64,000 bases of DNA from [Pasteurella] mairii. Lineage in GTDB: Bacteria; Pseudomonadota; Gammaproteobacteria; Enterobacterales; Pasteurellaceae. Numbering within the stretch: the stretch's first letter is position 1; every line of letters starts with the position of its first letter. The notes under the pieces are model-generated. The model had not been told where the DNA came from. It was given only the letters and a program-made list of their open reading frames with translations, and made no database searches. The position numbers and the translations under genes were made by a program. The stretch lies in contig UGSS01000002.1 of NCBI GenBank assembly GCA_900454475.1, positions 558,001 through 622,000 on the forward strand. Direction: 5' to 3'. Shown here piece after piece: positions 19,340 to 27,716 of the stretch.

Positions 19340-20749
19340 ATGTTTAATTATATACAAAAAGAATTGGATAGCCTAATTAATCGTAGTTTTGACCGCACTT
19401 TGCGTCTGGCGGTCACGGGATTAAGTCGTAGTGGGAAAACCGCGTTTATTACCAGTTTGATTAACCAATTATTACATATTAATCGCGTGGATAATCATCA
19501 TATTCCGCTCTTTGAACCAGCGCGTAATTTATCAATTATCGGTGTAAAACGTATTGGGCAATTGGATTTGAAAATTCCACGCTTTGATTATGAAGGTAAT
19601 CTACGAGATCTCATGGCGGAGCCGCCGCAATGGTGTCAATCGACACGCGGTGTCAGCGAAACTCGCCTAGCAATTCGTTATCAACGCCAGCAAGGCTTAA
19701 TGCGCCATCTCAAAGAGCAAGGCACATTATACTTGGATATTTTTGATTATCCTGGCGAATGGTTATTGGATTTGCCACTATTGGATTTGGGCTATCAGCA
19801 ATGGTCTTTGGCGCAACAACAGTTGTTTAAAGGCATGCGTGCAGACATCGGCGCCGATTGGTTGGCGCAATTAAAACGGCTAGATTTAAGCGCGCCTGCC
19901 GATGAAGATGTGCTAGCTAAAATTGCTAAAGCCTATACCGCCTATTTGCTGCAATGCAAGCAACAAGGCTTGCATTTTATCCAACCGGGGCGTTTTGTTT
20001 TGCCCGGTGAATTGGAGGGAGCGCCGGCGTTACAATTTTTCCCCTTATCACATTTAAGTAGCGAGCAATGGCAGCAATTTAAACAACAGGCTAACGCGGG
20101 CAGCAATTTTTCCGTCTTGCAGCAACGCTATGATTATTACAGCCGCCATATCGTCAAAGGATTTTATCAGGATTATTTTTCCACCTTTGACCGCCAAGTG
20201 ATTTTAGCCGATTGTTTAACTCCGCTTAACCACAGCCGCCAAGCATTTTGGGATATGCAAGAAGGCTTACAGCAATTGTTTAAGAATTTCCATTATGGTA
20301 AACGCACCTTGCTTAATCGATTATTTTCGCCACGCATTGATAAGCTGATGTTTATTGCGACCAAAGCCGATCACATTACCAGCGATCAACTGCCGAATTT
20401 GGTCAGCTTAATGCGTCAATTGGTACAAGAAGGCGGGCGTTATGTGGAATATGAAGGAATTCAAACGGAATATACTGCCATTGCCGCCATTCGCGCCACA
20501 CAACAGTTGAACATCACGCAAAATGGACAACAATTTAAGGCAATTCAAGGCATTCGTTCCAGCGATAAACAAAAAGTGACCCTCTATCCCGGATCCGTGC
20601 CAAGTCGCTTGCCCACAGCGGATTTTTGGGCGCAACAGAAATATGAATTTGATCAATTTGAACCACAACGCTTAGAATCAGGCGAAAACCTACCGCACTT
20701 ACGCATGGACGCGGTATTGCAATTTTTATTAGCGGATAAATTAGATTAA
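19340..20749 (+). CDS. ycjX: YcjX-family P-loop GTPase-like protein (DUF463)
   Basis: Conserved protein of unclear function; in E. coli it is part of the phage-shock/envelope-stress regulon. The P-loop GLSRSGKT is at residues 27-34 and DIFDYPGEWLLDLP resembles a DxxG switch. The family residues FIATKADH follow at about 338. The 469 aa span the full family length. It is paired with ycjF as in E. coli, but no pspABC genes are present here. An uptake signal is encoded at 19392-19401. Confidence 0.9.
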   Translation: MFNYIQKELDSLINRSFDRTLRLAVTGLSRSGKTAFITSLINQLLHINRVDNHHIPLFEPARNLSIIGVKRIGQLDLKIPRFDYEGNLRDLMAEPPQWCQSTRGVSETRLAIRYQRQQGLMRHLKEQGTLYLDIFDYPGEWLLDLPLLDLGYQQWSLAQQQLFKGMRADIGADWLAQLKRLDLSAPADEDVLAKIAKAYTAYLLQCKQQGLHFIQPGRFVLPGELEGAPALQFFPLSHLSSEQWQQFKQQANAGSNFSVLQQRYDYYSRHIVKGFYQDYFSTFDRQVILADCLTPLNHSRQAFWDMQEGLQQLFKNFHYGKRTLLNRLFSPRIDKLMFIATKADHITSDQLPNLVSLMRQLVQEGGRYVEYEGIQTEYTAIAAIRATQQLNITQNGQQFKAIQGIRSSDKQKVTLYPGSVPSRLPTADFWAQQKYEFDQFEPQRLESGENLPHLRMDAVLQFLLADKLD

Positions 20750-20778
20750 CGGACAACCAAGGAAAAGCGAAAGAAATT

Positions 20779-21858
20779 ATGCAAAAACAAATTTTTGAAC
20801 AAAATGCTGCTCATGTTGAAGCGCTTGACGACGAGTTTACGCCCAAAAAAGAATTTGATTTGAGCAACGCTAACGTTGAAGTGGATAACACAGAGGCACC
20901 GGAAGCAGAATGGATAACGGAAAATTTTGCGCAAATTGCTCGCCCTAAACCGCGTTGGTGGAAAAAATGCTTAGGATTGACCGCACTTTTATTCGGCGGC
21001 GCGACCATAGCCCAATCGGTGCAATGGTTAATTGACACTTGGCAACAACATCAATGGATTTATTTCGCCTTTGCTTTGGTGGGATTTGTAGTGGTGATGT
21101 TGGGGGGTGCTGCGATTGTGAAAGAATGGCGCCAATTGGTAAAACTTAAACGACGGATGCTATTGCAACAACAAAGCGGACGTTTGATGTTAGAAAGTGC
21201 GGTCGATTTTTCATCAGATTTACAAACCGCGGAACAAGGAGAAAAACTGTGTTTGGAAATCGCGCAAAACATGAAACTGGATGCGCAATCGCTCACCATG
21301 CAGCAGTGGAGACGACAATTAAACGACAGTTATTCCGCGCAAGAAGTGGCGTATTTATTTAGCCAAACCGTGTTAAAACCGTTGGATGTACAAGCGAAAA
21401 AATTAATCGCGAAAAGTGCGATGGAGGCGGCGGTGATCGTTTCCGTAAGTCCGTTAGCGGTGGTGGATATGTTTTTTATGGCATGGCGAAATATTCGGTT
21501 AATCAATCGTTTAGCCAGATTATATGGTATTGATCTGGGTTATGTCAGTCGTCTTCGTTTATTGCGCATGGTGTTTTTAAACATGGTGTTTGCCGGCGCG
21601 ACCGAAGTGGTGCAGGATATTGGCATGGATTGGTTATCGCAAGATGTGACCGCAAAATTATCCGCCCGCATCGCACAAGGGATCGGCGTGGGATTATTAA
21701 CGGCGCGCTTAGGCATTAAGGCGATGGAATTTTGTCGTCCTTTGGTATTGAGCAAAGAGGAAAAATTGCGCTTAAGTACCATTCAAAAAGACTTATTAAG
21801 CCAATTGAAAGCTACCGTATTGGGTAGCGAAAAAATCAAAGAGAAAACAAAAGTGTAA
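20779..21858 (+). CDS. ycjF: YcjF-family inner membrane protein (DUF697)
   Basis: Membrane protein that follows ycjX in many gammaproteobacteria. Two membrane helices lie at about 69-90 and 97-117, after an acidic N-terminus. The C-terminal DUF697 part includes SPLAVVDMFFMAWRN, near residue 226. It has 359 aa and starts 29 bp after ycjX, with AGGAAAAG upstream. Two uptake signals are in its 5' third (20980-20989 and 21194-21203). The biochemical role is not known. Confidence 0.88.
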   Translation: MQKQIFEQNAAHVEALDDEFTPKKEFDLSNANVEVDNTEAPEAEWITENFAQIARPKPRWWKKCLGLTALLFGGATIAQSVQWLIDTWQQHQWIYFAFALVGFVVVMLGGAAIVKEWRQLVKLKRRMLLQQQSGRLMLESAVDFSSDLQTAEQGEKLCLEIAQNMKLDAQSLTMQQWRRQLNDSYSAQEVAYLFSQTVLKPLDVQAKKLIAKSAMEAAVIVSVSPLAVVDMFFMAWRNIRLINRLARLYGIDLGYVSRLRLLRMVFLNMVFAGATEVVQDIGMDWLSQDVTAKLSARIAQGIGVGLLTARLGIKAMEFCRPLVLSKEEKLRLSTIQKDLLSQLKATVLGSEKIKEKTKV

Positions 21859-22167
21859 ATTTTTCTTATCGTTTGTTTTAAAAATGGTGCTATTTTATCG
21901 GAACTTGCGATAAAACCACGTGCTTTAGGGCATATGGATATAAGGTATAAAAATTGATACAATGATTTTTTTCACAGAGATGTCTCTCGTGTTTCTTCTA
22001 GCGTTAAGGCATAGCTACAGAGCTTAAACGAGTATTTCTTAGCCCTCGGTAACAAGCCTTTCACCAAGAGTAGACGCCGTTTTGTATTCTAAGTCGGTAA
22101 GCCTTTTTCTTGATTTAGGAGAGATATTCAATTTAATCTTATTAATCTTAATTATGGAGTTGTTATA
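21859..22167 (+). promoter_or_regulatory. 309-bp leader region of the MFS transporter gene
   Basis: No gene is supported. A hairpin TTTTATCG/CGATAAAA (21893-21915) follows ycjF. A candidate promoter has TGGATA (21935-21940) and TACAAT (21958-21963), which would give a leader of about 200 nt. The leader contains AGAGA/TCTCT and AGCT/AGCT stems and two near copies of TCGGTAA..AGCCTTT (near 22049 and 22092). A minus-strand frame reading LTDLEYKTASTLGERLVTEG may be a relic of a repeat. I cannot assign a riboswitch class. Confidence 0.4.
21944..21961. promoter_or_regulatory. Candidate TyrR box before the transporter gene
   Basis: GGTATA-N6-GATACA matches TGTAAA-N6-TTTACA at 8 of 12 positions and keeps the invariant G and C at the right spacing. 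It overlaps the predicted promoter. Support comes from the neighbouring tyrR gene; no binding data. Confidence 0.35.
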
Positions 22168-23562
22168 GTGCCTCAACAAGAACACAATAATCGTACAGAT
22201 ATTTATAACCACGCTCGTTCTGAAAAAAATGTCCGTGCTGCGGCATTGGCTGGCGGTGTGGGTACTATGTTGGAACAATTTGATTTTGCGATCTATGGTT
22301 TAGCAGCAGCATTAGTTTTTCCTCAAGTCTTTTTCCCGCAATCCGATCCGCTTGCTGGTGCATTGATGGCATTTGCTGGGTTTGCAGTAGGGTTTTTAGC
22401 CCGCCCTATTGGTGGTATTATTTTTGCCCATTTTGGTGAAATTTACGGTAGAAAATGGGTACTGGTCATGACATTAGCCTTAATGGGCGTTGCTACCTTT
22501 CTAATCGGCTGTATTCCAAGTTATGAATCCATTGGAATTGCAGCGCCGATTTTATTATTTCTATTACGTTTATTACAAGGTCTGGGAGCTGGTGCGGAGC
22601 AATCTGGTAGCGCGACATTATTGGCAGAAACTGCTCGGATTGGTCAGCGCGGACGTTTAAGTTCCTCGGTAATGGTGGGCGCCGCGGCGGGAACTGTATG
22701 TGGCACCTTCATGTTTTCCGTTGTCCAATGGTTAATTCCAGAGCAGGATTTCATTAATTGGGGATGGCGGATTGTATTTTTATTTTCTGTTATTGTGACC
22801 ATTGCTGCTTGGTTAATTCGTCGCCATTTGGCGGAGTCGCCAGTATTTGAGCAATTAAAAAGATCGACATCAGAAAATCACAAAACAGAGGCTCCTTTAG
22901 TTCAATCGGTAAAATATGGTTGGAAACGCATTGTACAGGTTGCCATAATGAATTGGGGACCAAATACGAATTCTTACACCGTGCAAACTTTTTTTGTAAC
23001 CTATGTCACAGCACATGTTTTTTTAACCGGTACAACCGATTTCTTTCCACGTTCTACGATCACCGATATCCAACTTATCGGAGCCTTTATCGGTATGATC
23101 TCCGCTTTTATGTGGGGCGCATTATCCGATCGGTTTGGACGAAAACCTATATATTTGCTGATCGCTGGATTGGCAACGATTATGCCATTCATTTATTTCA
23201 ACTTATTGGATAGTGGATCCGTCTTTTTAGTCAGTGTTGCGGTTATACTGGGTTATATTTTCGCGGCTTATGGGAATGTGGGCGTACAAATGGCTTATTT
23301 CCCAGAGTTATTCGGTACAAGGTATCGCTACGCCGGAGTTACTGTAGCTCGTGAAATTTCGTCCTTAATTGGTGGTGGTATTGCTCCTATGATTTGCTCA
23401 TTTCTACTACTCGCTTACGGTACGTGGTTACCTATTGCTATTTACATTGGCTTTACTATGCTGTGTTCTTTCTTGGCGACATTATTTGTGCCTGAAACCT
23501 TGGATCGCGATATGACTATTGTTACTGATGCAGTAAAAGGCGAAGATCGAACAGGTTTTTAA
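22168..23562 (+). CDS. MFS transporter, metabolite:H+ symporter (MHS) type
   Basis: Twelve-helix inner-membrane transporter of the ShiA/KgtP/ProP group. The loop 2-3 motif appears as RPIGGIIFAHFGEIYGRK and is repeated in the second half as SDRFGRKP. LRLLQGLGAGAEQSGS and HLAESPVFEQL are also typical of the group. The 464 aa start at a GTG preceded by GGAG; the hydrophilic N-terminus of about 22 residues is ordinary. The substrate cannot be read from sequence. Its place directly before tyrR, with TyrR-box-like sites, makes shikimate or an aromatic compound a reasonable guess. It interrupts the ycjF-tyrR order seen in E. coli. Confidence 0.88.
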   Translation: MPQQEHNNRTDIYNHARSEKNVRAAALAGGVGTMLEQFDFAIYGLAAALVFPQVFFPQSDPLAGALMAFAGFAVGFLARPIGGIIFAHFGEIYGRKWVLVMTLALMGVATFLIGCIPSYESIGIAAPILLFLLRLLQGLGAGAEQSGSATLLAETARIGQRGRLSSSVMVGAAAGTVCGTFMFSVVQWLIPEQDFINWGWRIVFLFSVIVTIAAWLIRRHLAESPVFEQLKRSTSENHKTEAPLVQSVKYGWKRIVQVAIMNWGPNTNSYTVQTFFVTYVTAHVFLTGTTDFFPRSTITDIQLIGAFIGMISAFMWGALSDRFGRKPIYLLIAGLATIMPFIYFNLLDSGSVFLVSVAVILGYIFAAYGNVGVQMAYFPELFGTRYRYAGVTVAREISSLIGGGIAPMICSFLLLAYGTWLPIAIYIGFTMLCSFLATLFVPETLDRDMTIVTDAVKGEDRTGF

Positions 23563-23571
23563 AATAAATAA

Positions 23572-23606
23572 AAAAATACCGCACTTTTAGTCACTGCGGT
23601 ATTTTT
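23572..23606 (+). terminator. Rho-independent terminator after the transporter gene, with embedded uptake signal
   Basis: AAAAATACCGCA and TGCGGTATTTTT pair perfectly over 12 bp around an 11-nt loop. The left arm includes the uptake signal ACCGCACTTTT (23578-23588). Confidence 0.9.
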
Positions 23607-23617
23607 AATGCGTAAAG

Positions 23618-23635
23618 TGTAATTAATCCATTACG
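23618..23635. promoter_or_regulatory. TyrR box before tyrR
   Basis: TGTAAT-TAATCC-ATTACG fits TGTAAA-N6-TTTACA at 9 of 12 positions, including the key G and C. It suggests autoregulation of tyrR. Confidence 0.5.
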
Positions 23636-23699
23636 GTTTGAGAATAATCTGTTACTGAACAATGTGTTATGGAACAAAGATATTGCCGGAGAATAATTT

Positions 23700-24647
23700 A
23701 TGCAAAGCAAAACCGTCTCTTTTGATGATCTTATCGCTGAAAGTAATAATATGCATTCTGTAGTGGAAAATGCGAAGAAATTTGCTGTCTTGAATGCCCC
23801 GCTGCTTATTCAGGGCGAAACTGGAACCGGAAAAGATTTACTAGCGCGTGCTTGCCATAACGCTGGCGCAAGGCGCAATAAAAAATTTATTGCGGTAAAT
23901 TGTGCGGGTTTGCCAAGTGATGATGCGGAAAGCGAAATGTTCGGACGGGTAGATAAAGGTTATGAGAGTATTGGTTTTTTTGAATATGCCAACGGTGGCA
24001 CGGTGCTGCTTGACAGTGTTGCAGAATTACCTTTGTTATTACAAGCCAAATTATTACGTTTTCTCAATGATGGCACCTTTCGTCGTGTTGGTGAAGAAAA
24101 AGAACATTTCGCTGATGTGCGGGTGATTTGTACTTCGCAAGTGCCACTACAACGTTATGTTGAAGAAGGCAAAATGCGTGGTGATTTATTTCACCGTTTG
24201 AATGTTCTCAGTTTGACTATTCCTCCTTTGCGTGAACGTCCAGAGGATATTGTGGCATTCACCACACTTTTTATCCGGCAAATTTGTGAAAATTTAGCGA
24301 TTTCTATTCCTCATCTTGAGGATGATATATTGCCTTTTTTAAAAAGCTATGCTTGGAAGGGGAATGTGCGAGAGTTGCATAATGCCCTTGTTCGTGCCTG
24401 TACGCTTGCGCAGAATAATCGGATTAGGTTAGCGGATTTAGCGTTGACGAGAAAAGACAGTATACCACTTAAAATTGAAGAGTTTGGCAATAAAACCTTA
24501 GATGAAATTATGAGCAATTTCGAAGCCATGGTATTACGTAAATTTTATGAGCAATACCCGAGCACTCGTAAACTTGCTGCTCGCTTGGGGGTATCGCATA
24601 CTGCTATTGCCAATAAATTAAAAACCTATGGGATAGGGAAATCATAA
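23700..24647 (+). CDS. tyrR: Aromatic amino acid regulator TyrR, short form
   Basis: Regulator of aromatic amino acid synthesis and transport. The 315 aa hold only the AAA+ domain and C-terminal DNA-binding domain, so the ACT and PAS domains of the 513-aa E. coli protein are absent, as in H. influenzae. Walker A is GETGTGKD (39-46). The GAFTGA loop of sigma-54 activators is missing. The Walker B motif reads LLDSVAE, with Ser106 in place of the usual Glu. The C-terminal helix-turn-helix STRKLAARLGVSHTAIANKL is nearly identical to TyrR and separates it from PspF. Probably a repressor only. Confidence 0.93.
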   Translation: MQSKTVSFDDLIAESNNMHSVVENAKKFAVLNAPLLIQGETGTGKDLLARACHNAGARRNKKFIAVNCAGLPSDDAESEMFGRVDKGYESIGFFEYANGGTVLLDSVAELPLLLQAKLLRFLNDGTFRRVGEEKEHFADVRVICTSQVPLQRYVEEGKMRGDLFHRLNVLSLTIPPLRERPEDIVAFTTLFIRQICENLAISIPHLEDDILPFLKSYAWKGNVRELHNALVRACTLAQNNRIRLADLALTRKDSIPLKIEEFGNKTLDEIMSNFEAMVLRKFYEQYPSTRKLAARLGVSHTAIANKLKTYGIGKS

Positions 24648-24674
24648 ATTCTAATATTTTCCTGGCGTAACAAG

Positions 24675-24712
24675 TAAAAAAGACCCGATTTTTCAAATAG
24701 ATAAAAATCGGG
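24675..24712 (-). terminator. Terminator of pdxST (convergent with tyrR)
   Basis: CCCGATTTTT and AAAAATCGGG pair perfectly over 10 bp with a 9-nt loop. On the minus strand the stem is followed by TCTTTTTT. Confidence 0.85.
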
Positions 24713-24740
24713 CATAACATACTTGTTATTATGCAGGAGT

Positions 24741-25319
24741 CTATAATAGATCTAAAAATAAGCGCATTACCGCTGGGTTATCCGTCAATTCCGGATGGAA
24801 TGAGGCGGCAAGCAGTTTGCCTTGTTTCGCCAATACGATATTTTCCTGAAATTGCGCCAACACTTCCACTTGCGGCGATAATACTTGCGTAATATAAGGT
24901 GCGCGAATAAATACTGCGGGGAACGGAGTGGCAATGCCTTTGATATGCAGATCCGTTTGAAAACTGTCCACTTGACGACCAAAAGCATTGCGCTGCACAC
25001 CAATATCCATCAGTTTTAAATGTGCCGGCTCGTTATTTTCTAAGACTTTTGCTAATAAAATCATGCCGGCGCAGGTACCGAAAATACCTTTATTTTGCTG
25101 CGAAAATTGGCGAATAGCGGCGATAAATTGCTCATGTTGCATTAATTTGCCCATCGCAGTGCTTTCGCCGCCGGGCAACACTAAACCGTCTAACTGCGCC
25201 AATTGTTCGGGATGCTTGACCGCAATAGCATTGGCACCTAGGGCGCGAATTTGTTGCATATGTTCGCTTACCGCGCCTTGCAAATCCAACACGCCCACTG
25301 TTAAATGTGAATATGCCAT
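24741..25319 (-). CDS. pdxT: Pyridoxal 5'-phosphate synthase glutaminase subunit
   Basis: Class I glutamine amidotransferase that supplies ammonia to PdxS for direct PLP synthesis from ribose 5-phosphate, glyceraldehyde 3-phosphate and glutamine. Start chosen at MAYSHLTVGVLDLQG, one base past the pdxS stop; an in-frame ATG 10 codons earlier lies inside pdxS. In the 192 aa the triad is Cys83 (GTCAGM), His175 and Glu177 (SFHPEL). The oxyanion-site PGGEST is at 49-54. Coupled to pdxS. Confidence 0.96.
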   Translation of the reverse strand: MAYSHLTVGVLDLQGAVSEHMQQIRALGANAIAVKHPEQLAQLDGLVLPGGESTAMGKLMQHEQFIAAIRQFSQQNKGIFGTCAGMILLAKVLENNEPAHLKLMDIGVQRNAFGRQVDSFQTDLHIKGIATPFPAVFIRAPYITQVLSPQVEVLAQFQENIVLAKQGKLLAASFHPELTDNPAVMRLFLDLL

Positions 25320-25320
25320 T

Positions 25321-26208
25321 TTACCAACCACGCTCTTGCATTCTTTCATTTGGCGCTAAACGGGAAATTTCTAACCCTTTCATCGCCGCTCCTAAGCCCT
25401 CTGATAGACGCGCAATCAGATCATAATCCTGATAATGGGTGGTGGCTTGTACGATGGCTTTGGCAAATTTTTCCGGATCTTCCGATTTGAAAATACCGGA
25501 TCCGACAAACACCCCGTCCGCCCCCAGTTCCATCATCAATGCTGCATCTGCCGGAGTGGCAATACCGCCGGCAGCAAAATTGACCACCGGTAATTTGCCG
25601 AGCGATTTGATTTGTAATAATAATTCAAAAGGCGCACCGAGATTTTTGGCTTCGGTCATCAATTCATCTTGGCTCATCGCGACAATTTTGCGAACTTGCG
25701 CATTGACTTTGCGTATATGACGCACCGCCTCAACGATATTTCCGGTACCCGGTTCGCCTTTGGTACGCAACATGGAAGCACCTTCGCCAATACGACGCAA
25801 CGCCTCGCCTAAATCACGACAACCGCAGACAAAAGGCACGGTAAATTCGCTTTTTAGCAAATGGAATTCTTCATCCGCCGGGGTCAGTACCTCGCTTTCA
25901 TCAATATAATCCACGCCCATGGCTTCTAAGACGCGCGCTTCGGTAATATGACCGATACGCGCTTTCGCCATGACCGGAATGGAAACCGCGCTCATCACTT
26001 CTTTGACGATTTTCGGATTTGCCATACGAGCGACGCCACCGGCGGCGCGAATATCCGATGGCACTCGTTCCAGTGCCATCACCGCAACTGCGCCCGCAGC
26101 TTCTGCAATTTTCGCCTGTTCAGCATTGACCACGTCCATAATCACGCCGCCTTTTTGCATTTGTGCCATGCCACGTTTTACTACATCAGAGCCTAAAATT
26201 GTCGTCAT
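25321..26208 (-). CDS. pdxS: Pyridoxal 5'-phosphate synthase lyase subunit
   Basis: (Beta/alpha)8-barrel that builds PLP in a dodecamer with PdxT. Active-site Asp25 (IMDV), Lys82 (VMAKARIGH) and a second Lys in [11 protein letters not shown] (about 150) are present. The 295 aa are of normal length and strongly conserved. First gene of pdxST and divergent from pdxR, its expected activator. A GAGG ribosome site precedes the ATG. This deoxyxylulose-independent route replaces pdxA/pdxJ in those Pasteurellaceae that carry it. Confidence 0.97.
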   Translation of the reverse strand: MTTILGSDVVKRGMAQMQKGGVIMDVVNAEQAKIAEAAGAVAVMALERVPSDIRAAGGVARMANPKIVKEVMSAVSIPVMAKARIGHITEARVLEAMGVDYIDESEVLTPADEEFHLLKSEFTVPFVCGCRDLGEALRRIGEGASMLRTKGEPGTGNIVEAVRHIRKVNAQVRKIVAMSQDELMTEAKNLGAPFELLLQIKSLGKLPVVNFAAGGIATPADAALMMELGADGVFVGSGIFKSEDPEKFAKAIVQATTHYQDYDLIARLSEGLGAAMKGLEISRLAPNERMQERGW

Positions 26209-26243
26209 ATTTAATTCCTCTTTTTTTGTATGGGTTTTATTTG

Positions 26244-26273
26244 TTGACTATTTTGAAGAAACTTAAGTATGAT
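26244..26273 (+). promoter_or_regulatory. Predicted promoter of pdxR
   Basis: TTGACT (26244-26249) and TATGAT (26268-26273) with an 18-bp spacer. The predicted start near 26280 rules out the GTG at 26279 as initiation codon and supports the ATG at 26312. The promoter for pdxS must overlap on the other strand; a minus-strand TTGACA lies at 26280-26285. Confidence 0.6.
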
Positions 26274-26311
26274 TAAAAGTGTCAAATTTGATTGTTTTAA
26301 TGGGGTCAGAG

Positions 26312-27715
26312 ATGAAAATTCTAAATTATCAATTAAATAAATCGCACCCTAAACCGCTGTATTTGCAGTTGTACGAACAAATTCGTGAGGCAATTTGTCA
26401 GCTGCAGTTTCGCTTTGGCGAGAAATTGCCATCCAAACGTGAACTTAAGGATTATTTGCAAATTAGCCAAAACACTATCGAAAGTGCGTACGCGCAATTG
26501 GTTGCCGAAGGTTATATTGAACCCAAAGCGCGACAAGGTTATTTTGTTTGTTTTCAGGCGGAATTGGAATTTGCTACACCACGCAAAATAAAAAGAACGA
26601 AAGAGGTTGCGCGTCCTACTAAAATCCGTTTTGATTTCAATCCTAATCGCATTGATAGCAAAAATTTTCCGCTACAAATTTGGCGCAAGTGCGGTCGAAA
26701 TTGTTTTAGTTTGCAAGGTGAAAAGTTGTTAGGGCTAGGAGATAAGCAGGGCGATATGGCGCTACGTTGTGAAATCGCTGATTATTTATTAGCCTCGCGT
26801 GGCGTACATTGTGAGGCGGAGCAAATTGTCATTGGCGCTGGCGTCGAGGGATGTTTGCAACAATTTATCTTATTATTCAATCAATTATATCCGCAAAAAA
26901 ATTTCCGTTATGCGATGGAAAAATACGGTTATGACAAAGTGGAAAAATTGTTTCAGTTGTATGATAAAGCGGTCGTTAAATTGCCGATTAACAGCGAAAC
27001 CCGCGGGATTGATTTACAAAATTTAGTGCAAAATGATGTGAATGTGGCGTATTTAACCCCGTCGCACCTTTATCCATTTGGGCAAGTGTTATCCATTAGT
27101 CAGCGGCAGCAGTTGTTGGAATGGGCGAATGGTACAGAAGATCGTTTTATCATTGAAGATGATTACGACAGCGAGTTTCGCTACAAAGGTAAACCTATTC
27201 CGTCGTTGCAAGGGCTTGATTTACATGGCAAAGTGATTTATCTCGGATCTTTTTCTAAATTGATTATGCCGGGATTGCGAATCAGTTTTATGGTGATCCC
27301 TAAATCCTTACTTGGCGCCTATCATCAATATTGTGATTTTTTTCATTCTTCCGTTTCCCGCTTTGAACAGCAACGTTTAACTAATTTTATACAGCAAGGC
27401 GAATTTGCCAAGCATATTCAACGGATGCGCAAAATTTATCGTAAAAAGATGGAGTTATTGTGTCAATTATTGGCAAATTGTAAATCTAAAGTGCGTTATT
27501 ATGGGGAACATTCTGGGTTTTATTTGCTGATTGAAATTCTTGAGCAAGAAAAAACGCAAGAAAAATTGACCGCACTTGCATTGCAACAGGGAATTGTGGT
27601 TTATCCAGTGGATTATGAGCAACGCCTTTTATTTTCTTTGGGCTTTGGTGATTTGTCAGAAAACCAATTGCAACAAGGGGTCAATTTATTATTGGATATT
27701 TGGCAGCTTAAATAA
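26312..27715 (+). CDS. pdxR: MocR-family regulator of PLP synthesis
   Basis: GntR-type winged helix fused to an aminotransferase-like domain. It senses PLP and activates pdxST in other bacteria. The DNA-binding domain covers about residues 12-80 (PSKRELKDYLQISQNTIESAY region). The PLP-binding Lys is Lys316 in LGSFSK, and IIEDDYDSEF lies upstream of it. The 467-aa start is set by the promoter and the GGGGTCAGAG upstream. Divergent location from pdxS, 103 bp apart, is the usual arrangement. Its stop is one base from the convergent mnmC stop. Two uptake signals are in the coding region. Confidence 0.93.
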   Translation: MKILNYQLNKSHPKPLYLQLYEQIREAICQLQFRFGEKLPSKRELKDYLQISQNTIESAYAQLVAEGYIEPKARQGYFVCFQAELEFATPRKIKRTKEVARPTKIRFDFNPNRIDSKNFPLQIWRKCGRNCFSLQGEKLLGLGDKQGDMALRCEIADYLLASRGVHCEAEQIVIGAGVEGCLQQFILLFNQLYPQKNFRYAMEKYGYDKVEKLFQLYDKAVVKLPINSETRGIDLQNLVQNDVNVAYLTPSHLYPFGQVLSISQRQQLLEWANGTEDRFIIEDDYDSEFRYKGKPIPSLQGLDLHGKVIYLGSFSKLIMPGLRISFMVIPKSLLGAYHQYCDFFHSSVSRFEQQRLTNFIQQGEFAKHIQRMRKIYRKKMELLCQLLANCKSKVRYYGEHSGFYLLIEILEQEKTQEKLTALALQQGIVVYPVDYEQRLLFSLGFGDLSENQLQQGVNLLLDIWQLK

Positions 27716-27716
27716 G

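Noticed and set aside
21964-22140. Possible lysine riboswitch or other known riboswitch before the transporter gene
   Set aside because: Short stems and purine-rich pieces looked suggestive, but the conserved L-box core and the glycine, TPP, FMN and SAM cores could not be matched. Reported only as an unexplained leader.
23700-24647. PspF, because of its place near sap and ycjXF
   Set aside because: The C-terminal helix-turn-helix and the FEAMVLRKFYEQYPSTRKLA-type region are those of TyrR, the GAFTGA loop is absent, and no psp genes are present.
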